NCBI GenBank assembly: GCA_020427625.1
Contig: JAGQOI010000422.1
Location: forward strand, 1 to 5,161
Direction of reading: 5' to 3'
Origin: Phycisphaerales bacterium
Lineage (GTDB): Bacteria > Planctomycetota > Phycisphaerae > Phycisphaerales > SM1A02
Length of the DNA: 5,161 nt
Below the pieces are notes generated by a model, which saw only the letters and a list, made by a program, of their open reading frames with translations, ran no database searches and was not told the origin of the DNA. A program made the translations under genes and the position numbers. The first letter of the stretch is position 1. The number at the start of each line of letters is the position of its first letter. Of this stretch, positions 1-4,617 are shown one piece after another.

Positions 1-442
1 CGAGGAATGCGTCGAGAGCCGCGTCGGCCTGGCGCAGGTGCGTGACGCGCTCGACGTTCATGCGCGGGAGGAGCCGATTGCACGCGGCCCGCTGCTCGTC
101 CGTCCAGGGCGACGGCATGAAGAAGCCTTCGCGCGGCGGCAGGCGCACGCCGACGGTGGCGAGATCGGCCTCGAGTGCCTGCGCGGCGCGATCGAGCGAC
201 GTCTCGATTGCCAGCATGGCGACGAGGTACCGGTCGTAGCAGGCATCGAGGAGCGGGCGTGTCTCGGGCGTGAGGTGAAGGGCGTGGGCGAGCGGCTCGA
301 TGAGCGGCCGCGGGACCAGGACGTCGAACTCGTCGTACCGCCCACCGGGTGCGCGGAGGTCGGCGTAGGTCGGCGCGGCGAGGGCGAGCAACGCGATGAG
401 CGCGACCGGGATCCAACGGGCCTTCAATGCGCGGCATGTCAT
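1..442 (-). CDS. Secreted protein of unknown function (3' end off the left edge)
   Basis: Reading the minus strand from the ATG at 442-440 gives 147 open codons running off the left edge. The first 27 residues form a good Sec signal peptide: a basic start (R4, K7, R9), a hydrophobic core IPVALIALLALAAP, and a probable signal peptidase I site after TYA (residues 25-27). The mature part begins DLRAPGG and is helix-prone and soluble, with aromatic and acidic stretches such as LLDACYDRYLVAML and the segment WTDEQRAACNRLL. The mature part holds two cysteines in what is visible. I do not recognise a family. The start is supported by GGGAG at 455-451 on the minus strand, eight bases before the ATG, and by the signal peptide beginning right there. 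It lies 103 bp downstream of purM in the same direction. Co-transcription is possible, but a candidate promoter of its own lies in the gap. The reading frame and export are confident; the function is unknown. Confidence 0.8.
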   Translation of the reverse strand, partial: MTCRALKARWIPVALIALLALAAPTYADLRAPGGRYDEFDVLVPRPLIEPLAHALHLTPETRPLLDACYDRYLVAMLAIETSLDRAAQALEADLATVGVRLPPREGFFMPSPWTDEQRAACNRLLPRMNVERVTHLRQADAALDAFL

Positions 443-450
443 GTCGCCGA

Positions 451-455
451 CTCCC
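451..455 (-). promoter_or_regulatory. Ribosome binding site for the secreted protein gene
   Basis: GGGAG on the minus strand, with eight bases between it and the ATG at 442-440. This is a standard Shine-Dalgarno spacing and fixes the start of the left-edge gene. It contrasts with purM and the sigma factor gene, which have no comparable site. Confidence 0.6.
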
Positions 456-489
456 GGGGCGACGGTCCCGACCGATCGAGATCAGTGCC

Positions 490-512
490 CGTGAGAAGTA
501 TTCCTTCTCGCG
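490..512. repeat. Small inverted repeat (stem-loop) downstream of purM
   Basis: Arms GAGAAG (493-498) and CTTCTC (504-509) around a five-base centre TATTC. They extend outward through a G-T wobble to C-G pairs at 490/512 and 491/511, a nine-pair stem. It lies 34 bases past the purM stop, so it might stabilise or help end the purM transcript, but no T-run follows on the minus strand, so it is not a classical intrinsic terminator. It also overlaps the candidate promoter of the next gene. Confidence 0.35.
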
Positions 513-525
513 CGGCGATCGGCAA
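497..525 (-). promoter_or_regulatory. Candidate sigma70-type promoter for the left-edge gene
   Basis: On the minus strand TTGCCG (525-520) and AATACT (502-497) are separated by exactly 17 bases. Each matches four of six positions of the TTGACA/TATAAT consensus. Transcription would start near 490, giving a leader of about 48 bases with the GGGAG ribosome site near its end. The -10 hexamer and part of the spacer lie inside the stem-loop at 490-512. The call is from spacing and sequence only; such matches also arise by chance. Confidence 0.35.
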
Positions 526-545
526 GACCGAAGCTCATGCCCGGC

Positions 546-1640
546 TCAGCGCAGGACGACCTTGCCCGTGCCGGGGACGACGTCGCCGAGGACGGTCGCG
601 TGTTCGCCGAACTCGTTGAGTTGGCGGACGACGGAGTCGGCGAAGCTCGGGCGGACGATGAGGACGTAGCCGATGCCCATGTTGAAGACGCGGTACATCT
701 CGTCGCGTTCGACGTTGCCGTGTCGGCGGAGGAACTCGAAGACGGGCGGGACGGTCCAGCTCTTGAGGTTGATCTTGGCGTCGAGGTGTTCGGGCAGGGC
801 GCGGTTCACGTTGCCGGGCACGCCGCCGCCGGTGATGTGGGCCATGCCGGAGACGACCTTCTTCACCGTGTAGTGGTGGAGCAGGCGCACGATGGGTTTC
901 GCGTAGATGCGGGTGGGTCGCAGGAGTTCCTCGCCGAGCGTGCGGCCGTCGAACTCGGCGAACACGCGATCCCAGCGGAAGCGTTTCTTCTTCACGATCT
1001 TGCGGACGAGCGTGTATCCGTTGGAGTGGATGCCGTCGCTGGCGAGTCCGATCACGACGTCGCCGGCCTCGACGCGCATGGGGTCGATCGCGCGGCTCAG
1101 TTCGACGACGCCGACGGCGAAGCCGGCCATGTCGAAATCACCTTCGGCGTAGACGTCGGGCATTTCGGCGCATTCGCCGCCGATGAGGGCGCAGCCGGCG
1201 ATCTCGCAGCCCTTGGCGACGCCTTCGATCATGGCGGCGGTCTGTTCGGGGATGACTCGATGGAGGCCGAGGTAGTCGAGGAAGAACAGTGGTTCGGCGC
1301 CCTGGACGACGAGGTCGTTGACGTTCATGGCGACGAGGTCGATGCCGACGGTGTGGTACACCTGCATGTCGGCGGCGATCTTGACCTTGGTGCCGACGCC
1401 GTCGGTGCAGGCGACGAGGACGGGGTCGCGGTAGTTCTTCTTGAACAGTTTCTCGTTGTAGTCGAGGCGGAACATGCCCGCGAAGGCGCCGTGCCGGCCG
1501 ATGACGCGCGGGCCGTGGGTGCGCTTCAGCGTCGACTTGATGAGGGAGACGACGGCGTCACCGGCCTCGATGTCGACGCCGGCGGCGGCGTACGTCATCG
1601 GCTTGCCACGAACGCCCGGCGTGGAGGCGGAGGAGCTCAT
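546..1640 (-). CDS. purM: Phosphoribosylformylglycinamidine cyclo-ligase (AIR synthetase)
   Basis: PurM catalyses the ATP-dependent ring closure of formylglycinamidine ribonucleotide to aminoimidazole ribonucleotide, the fifth step of cytosolic de novo purine synthesis. The 364-residue product is close to the family's usual length of about 345 and matches the E. coli enzyme as I remember it along its whole length. Recognisable blocks: YAAAGVDIEAG at 17-27, TDGVGTK at 79-85, NDLVVQGAEPLFFLDY at 108-123, GGECAEMP at 154-161 (E. coli has T for the C), DGIHSNGYTLVRK at 202-214, PTRIY at 242-246, HITGGG at 268-273 and MYRVFNMGIG at 315-324. The start is uncertain. The ATG at 1640 adds a 14-residue tail (MSSSASTPGVRGKP) before a second ATG at 1598-1596, which begins MTYAAAGVDI and aligns with the conserved N-terminus. 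Neither has a good Shine-Dalgarno; a -10-like TACACT six bases before the first ATG favours 1640. No catalytic motif is broken. It is divergent from the sigma factor gene. Confidence 0.97.
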   Translation of the reverse strand: MSSSASTPGVRGKPMTYAAAGVDIEAGDAVVSLIKSTLKRTHGPRVIGRHGAFAGMFRLDYNEKLFKKNYRDPVLVACTDGVGTKVKIAADMQVYHTVGIDLVAMNVNDLVVQGAEPLFFLDYLGLHRVIPEQTAAMIEGVAKGCEIAGCALIGGECAEMPDVYAEGDFDMAGFAVGVVELSRAIDPMRVEAGDVVIGLASDGIHSNGYTLVRKIVKKKRFRWDRVFAEFDGRTLGEELLRPTRIYAKPIVRLLHHYTVKKVVSGMAHITGGGVPGNVNRALPEHLDAKINLKSWTVPPVFEFLRRHGNVERDEMYRVFNMGIGYVLIVRPSFADSVVRQLNEFGEHATVLGDVVPGTGKVVLR

Positions 1641-1646
1641 GCGCGT

Positions 1647-1652
1647 AGTGTA
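1647..1652 (-). promoter_or_regulatory. Possible -10 box of purM, very close to the start codon
   Basis: TACACT on the minus strand, five of six matches to TATAAT, ends six bases before the purM ATG at 1640. Transcription from it would begin at or next to the ATG, giving a leaderless message, in keeping with the lack of a ribosome site. No good -35 hexamer is seen at 16-18 bases upstream (the sequence there is CGCAGC or nearby), which lowers confidence. Confidence 0.3.
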
Positions 1653-1690
1653 CGCGATCCCCCGACCACGCTGCGCCGACGCGCGAACGC

Positions 1691-1744
1691 CTTTGGGACA
1701 GGTCCCGGGACAGTCCCGGGAACTGTCCCCAAAGGTGTTGAAAC
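1691..1744. repeat. REP-like palindromic repeat, copy 1
   Basis: The outer arms CTTTGGGACAG (1691-1701) and CTGTCCCCAAAG (1723-1734) pair with a single extra C on one side. Between them lie GTCCCGGGAC (1702-1711), a perfect ten-base palindrome, and a second TCCCGGGA (1714-1721). The element ends with AAAGGTGTTGAAAC. Its last 27 bases (1718-1744) recur almost unchanged at 1763-1789. The structure resembles the short palindromes spread by REP-associated tyrosine transposases; that origin is inferred, as no transposase is in the window. Confidence 0.7.
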
Positions 1745-1747
1745 AGG

Positions 1748-1789
1748 CTTTGGGACAGTTCCGGGAACTGTCCCAAAGGGTGTTGCAAC
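1748..1789. repeat. REP-like palindromic repeat, copy 2 (perfect 15-bp arms)
   Basis: CTTTGGGACAGTTCC (1748-1762) and its exact reverse complement (1764-1778) flank one central G, a 31-base near-perfect palindrome. It is followed by GGTGTTGCAAC, matching the tail of copy 1. As a hairpin it would form 13 or so pairs around a CCGGG loop. No T-run follows on either strand, so a terminator role is not supported. Confidence 0.75.
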
Positions 1790-1791
1790 GA

Positions 1792-1813
1792 GGATCGGGA
1801 CCGTTCCCGGATC
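1792..1813. repeat. Degenerate third palindrome
   Basis: GATCGGGA (1793-1800) and TCCCGGATC (1805-1813) pair around CCGT with a single bulged base. The core GGGAC-TTCCC recalls copies 1 and 2, and a nearby GTTGCGAACG (1816-1825) recalls the GTTGCAACG that ends copy 2. It overlaps the place where the -35 element of the sigma factor gene would lie, so it could be an old repeat copy or a regulator site. Confidence 0.4.
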
Positions 1814-1825
1814 GGTTGCGAACGC

Positions 1826-1831
1826 TAGAAT
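1826..1831 (+). promoter_or_regulatory. Possible -10 box of the sigma factor gene
   Basis: TAGAAT, five of six matches to TATAAT, ends nine bases before the ATG at 1841, so the transcript would start within a few bases of the start codon. No Shine-Dalgarno is seen in between. The best -35 candidate is a poor TTCCCG (1804-1809) with a 16-base spacer, inside the third palindrome. Confidence 0.35.
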
Positions 1832-1840
1832 CGATCCGCG

Positions 1841-2440
1841 ATGGACCTCACCCGGACGACGACCGCATTGCTCGACGGGCTCCATGACCCGGACAACGCC
1901 GAGGCATGGACGACGTTCGATACCCGGTACCGCCCCATCCTCTTCGGACTCGGACGCCGACTCGGACTCGCCGATGCCGATGCCGCCGACATCGCCCAGG
2001 AAACCATCCTCCAGTTCATCAAGGAATACGGCTCCGGTCGCTACGACCGAGCCCGCGGACGACTCCGCAGCTGGCTCCTCGGCATCGCCCGAACCCGCAT
2101 CGCCGGCATCCATCGCAAACGATCCACCCGACGCGAGGCCGCCGGCGCCTCCGCCATCGACATCATGCCCGACGAGGCGACCATGACCACCATCTGGGAC
2201 GCCGAACGACGACGCGAAATCCTTCGCACCGCCCTCGACGCCCTCCGCACGAAGACCCGGACCGCCGATCGAACCATCCGAGCCTTCGAACTGCTCGTGC
2301 TCCACCAACAACCCGTCGCCGCCGTCGCCGCCGAACTCGGCATGTCCGATCACGACGTCTACCTCGCCAAGAGCCGCGTCACCGAACGACTCCGCGACCT
2401 CGTCGCCCAGGTCGAACACGCCTACGACGAGGACGCCTGA
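1841..2440 (+). CDS. ECF-type RNA polymerase sigma factor, kinase-associated
   Basis: A 199-residue sigma70-family factor of the small extracytoplasmic-function type, which has only the core-binding sigma2 and DNA-binding sigma4 domains. Sigma2 covers about residues 20-99: WTTFDTRYRPILFGLGRRLG, then region 2.2 DAADIAQETILQFIKEY (47-63), then regions 2.3-2.4 RLRSWLLGIARTRIAGIHRKR (74-94). A linker with WDAERRREILRTALDAL (119-135) leads to sigma4, whose helix-turn-helix is QPVAAVAAELGMSDHDVYLAKSRVTERLRDLV (157-188). Region 2.2 reads DAAD where most ECF factors have DAED. The ATG at 1841 is the natural start because the conserved part begins soon after it, although no ribosome site is visible. 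The stop overlaps the start of the kinase gene, so the two should be co-translated, and the kinase protein is the likely controller. Codons are strongly C-ending with many CGA arginines. The exact ECF group cannot be assigned from sequence alone. Confidence 0.93.
   Translation: MDLTRTTTALLDGLHDPDNAEAWTTFDTRYRPILFGLGRRLGLADADAADIAQETILQFIKEYGSGRYDRARGRLRSWLLGIARTRIAGIHRKRSTRREAAGASAIDIMPDEATMTTIWDAERRREILRTALDALRTKTRTADRTIRAFELLVLHQQPVAAVAAELGMSDHDVYLAKSRVTERLRDLVAQVEHAYDEDA
2429..2433 (+). promoter_or_regulatory. Ribosome binding site and stop/start overlap for the kinase gene
   Basis: GAGGA lies six bases before the ATG at 2440-2442, inside the last codons of the sigma factor gene. That ATG shares its A with the sigma factor's TGA (2438-2440), giving TGATG, a classic translational-coupling junction. 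It decides the kinase start: the same frame is open back to 1906, but only as a shadow of the sigma gene. Confidence 0.75.
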
Positions 2441-4617
2441 TGGACGCCGGGACGACCGAGCCGTGTCCCGGACGCGCCGCCCTCGAACGACTCGCCGCCG
2501 GTGCGCCCGACCCGAGAACCGCCGCCCACGTCGACGCCTGCCCGACCTGCACCGACGCCGTCGCCGCGATCCGCGCCGAGAACCAGTTCCTCGCCGAACT
2601 CATCGCCGCCGACGACACGCCCGGCGGACCGCCGACCACCATCGCCGACGGCGCCGGCCCGCCCGGCTACGACATCGTGCGCGAGATCCATCGCGGCGCA
2701 CAAGGCGTCGTCTACGAAGCCGTCCAGCGCGCCACGAAACGCACCGTCGCCCTCAAGATGCTCCTCCAGGGCGCCTTCGCGACCAGCCGACAACGCGAAC
2801 GCTTCGAACGAGAAGCCGAACTCGCCGCGTCACTTCACCATCCCCACGTCGTCACCGTCTACGACAGCGGCATCACGCCCGACGGCCGACACTACCTCGC
2901 CCTCGAACACGTCGACGGCGTCACCCTCACCGAATACCTCCGACCCGACGGCGCCGACACCACGCCGCGACCGGCCGTCGACGACGTGCTGCGCCTCTTC
3001 GCGATGATCGCCGACGCCGTCGTCGCCGCCCATCAACGCGGCATCATCCATCGCGATCTCAAGCCCGCCAACATCGTCGTCGACGCCGACGGCGAGCCGC
3101 ACGTGCTCGACTTCGGACTCGCGAAACTCGTCGGGCCCGAAGCCCTGCTCGCCGAACCGACCTCGTCGGTCGCCGGCGAATTCGTGGGCACGTTCGCGTA
3201 TGCCGCGCCGGAACAGGTCGCCGCCGACCCCTCGCGCATCGACACCCGAACGGACGTGTACGCACTGGGCGTGCTGCTGTACGAGATGCTGTGCGGCGTT
3301 CGGCCGTACGAATTGCGCGGCTCACTCCGGGCGGTCGTGGACACGATCACGACGGCGACGCCGCGCCCGCCGTCGCATCATCGCGACGATCTGGACCGGG
3401 ACGTCGAGATCATCGCGCTGGAGGCGCTGGAGAAGGATCCCGCCGACCGCTACCAGTCGGCGCAGGCGATGCTGGACGACGTCCGCAACGTGTTGTCCGG
3501 CCGTCCGATCATGGCGCGCCAGGACGACAACTGGTACGTGCTGCGGAAGACGATCCGCCGGTACCGCGTGCCGCTGTCGTTCGCGTCGGCCGCGTTCGCG
3601 GTGGTGGTGATCTTCGCGGTGTCGCTGTGGGTGACGCTTCAGGAGTCGCGGCGGCAGAACGACATGAAGTCGAAGGCCGTGCTGGCGCTGACGCAGGTCT
3701 TCGGCACGACGGATTACGAGAACGCCTATGCCGCGGAGGCGCCGGCGTCGAGCATCGAGGAGGTGCTCGAGCGGGCGGCGGCGATCGTCGAGCGCATGCT
3801 GTCGGCCTACCCGGAGCTCGCGGCTCCGGCGCGGACGGCGATCGGCGAGTCGCTCATGAGTTTCGGGCGTCGTGACGAGGCGCAGCGTCACTTCGAGGCG
3901 GCGTATGCGTTGTACGCGTCCCTGCACCGGCCGCCGCATCCCGACCTCGCGACGAGTCTGCACAACCTCGGGCGGGTGCACTGGAAGAAGCGCGAGTTCG
4001 CCGCGGCGCTGCCGTACTACGAGGATGCGCTGGCGATGCGTCGGGCCCTGTACGGCGACCGGCATCTCGACACGGCGCGGTCGATGACGCACCTCGCGTC
4101 GACGCTCAAGAACCTCGGGCGCCTCGACGAGGCGCTGGCGATGTACCGACGCTCGCTGGAGATCCACCAGGCGATCCTGCCGCCGCTGCACGTCGAGATC
4201 GGCGGCACGCTGAACGGGCTCGCGACGTGCTATCTCGAACTCGACCGCCCGCGTGATGCGCTGCCGTGCCTCGAGGGCGCCGTCGAGATCGCGGCGGCGG
4301 AGTACGGCGACGACGACTGGCGGACGGCCCGCGGGCGTCACAATCTCGCCCGATGTCTCATCGATCTCGGTACGTTCGGTCGCGCGCGCACGATGCTGGA
4401 GCAGGCGCTCGTCGTGAAGCGGACGCGTCCGGACGAGACGGACATCGCGAACACGCTGATCCAGCTCGCGCGCGTCGCCCGACTGGCGGGTGACGATGCC
4501 GAGTACGTCGTCTTCCGCACCGAGGCGGAGCGGATCGTGCGCGCGAACTACGAGGCCGCGCAGGCGGACGAACTGCTCGCGGAGATCATGCGGGCGCCGG
4601 TGGAAGCGTCACGCTGA
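2440..4617 (+). CDS. Membrane Ser/Thr protein kinase with N-terminal zinc-finger-like (anti-sigma) segment and C-terminal TPRs
   Basis: The 725-residue product has four parts. Residues 1-60 carry C9 and the motif H30-X3-C34-X2-C37, the zinc-binding pattern of ZAS anti-sigma factors. Residues 77-355 are a Hanks-type kinase: glycine loop IHRGAQGVV (83-91), VALK with catalytic Lys106, alpha-C Glu near 125, HRDLKPAN (204-211, catalytic Asp206), DFG (224-226), APE (256-258) and DVYALGVLLYEML (272-284). All catalytic residues are present, so it should be active, although the first glycine of the loop is His84. Residues about 378-400 are a single transmembrane helix. Residues about 465-700 hold around five or six TPR units, for example SLHNLGRVHWKKREFAAALPYYEDAL (506-531). 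By the positive-inside rule (RKTIRRYR before the helix) the finger and kinase are cytoplasmic and the TPRs periplasmic. It is coupled to the upstream sigma gene and probably controls that factor by binding, phosphorylation or both. Codon choice changes abruptly near 3180. Confidence 0.93.
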   Translation: MDAGTTEPCPGRAALERLAAGAPDPRTAAHVDACPTCTDAVAAIRAENQFLAELIAADDTPGGPPTTIADGAGPPGYDIVREIHRGAQGVVYEAVQRATKRTVALKMLLQGAFATSRQRERFEREAELAASLHHPHVVTVYDSGITPDGRHYLALEHVDGVTLTEYLRPDGADTTPRPAVDDVLRLFAMIADAVVAAHQRGIIHRDLKPANIVVDADGEPHVLDFGLAKLVGPEALLAEPTSSVAGEFVGTFAYAAPEQVAADPSRIDTRTDVYALGVLLYEMLCGVRPYELRGSLRAVVDTITTATPRPPSHHRDDLDRDVEIIALEALEKDPADRYQSAQAMLDDVRNVLSGRPIMARQDDNWYVLRKTIRRYRVPLSFASAAFAVVVIFAVSLWVTLQESRRQNDMKSKAVLALTQVFGTTDYENAYAAEAPASSIEEVLERAAAIVERMLSAYPELAAPARTAIGESLMSFGRRDEAQRHFEAAYALYASLHRPPHPDLATSLHNLGRVHWKKREFAAALPYYEDALAMRRALYGDRHLDTARSMTHLASTLKNLGRLDEALAMYRRSLEIHQAILPPLHVEIGGTLNGLATCYLELDRPRDALPCLEGAVEIAAAEYGDDDWRTARGRHNLARCLIDLGTFGRARTMLEQALVVKRTRPDETDIANTLIQLARVARLAGDDAEYVVFRTEAERIVRANYEAAQADELLAEIMRAPVEASR

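Larger units (their letters stand above)
1641..1840. other. Divergent intergenic region between purM and the sigma factor gene
   Basis: This 200-bp stretch has no gene of its own and separates two start codons facing away from each other. Outermost are -10-like hexamers for each gene (1647-1652 minus, 1826-1831 plus). The middle, 1691-1813, is filled by palindromic repeats built on GGGACAG/CTGTCCC. The frames open across it translate the repeats into runs of GTVPGTVP, which reflects the repeats and not a protein. Confidence 0.75.

Noticed and set aside
490..512. Stem-loop after purM as an intrinsic terminator
   Set aside because: The stem has the right place but no T-run follows it on the minus strand and its loop region doubles as a promoter -10 candidate; kept only as an inverted repeat.
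1691..1789. Palindromes as a CRISPR array or intrinsic terminators
   Set aside because: There are only two good copies with no regular unique spacers, and neither hairpin is followed by a T-run on either strand. The position is between two divergent starts, where a terminator is not expected.
1641..1840. Purine riboswitch or PurR-type operator before purM
   Set aside because: There is little or no leader to hold a riboswitch if the -10 is as proposed, and no purine aptamer or known PurR-box pattern is visible.
537..2186. Long plus-strand open frame of 549 codons
   Set aside because: It lies antisense to purM and then runs through the palindromes and out of frame across the sigma gene. Its product is low-complexity (GVDVDAVAGE-type and PPP-rich) as expected from a GC-rich shadow frame, while purM on the other strand matches its family throughout.
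1637..2419. Minus-strand open frame of 260 codons with GTVPGTVP repeats
   Set aside because: It is antisense to the sigma factor gene; the GTVP runs are simply the translated palindromes. No domain is recognisable.
1906..2439. N-terminal extension of the kinase frame
   Set aside because: It reads the sigma factor gene in another frame and gives an Arg/Pro/His-rich sequence. The ATG at 2440 has a good ribosome site and the stop/start overlap.
3322..4341. Minus-strand open frame of 339 codons within the kinase/TPR region
   Set aside because: Very Arg-rich with no recognisable motif; it is the antisense shadow of clear TPR and kinase codons.
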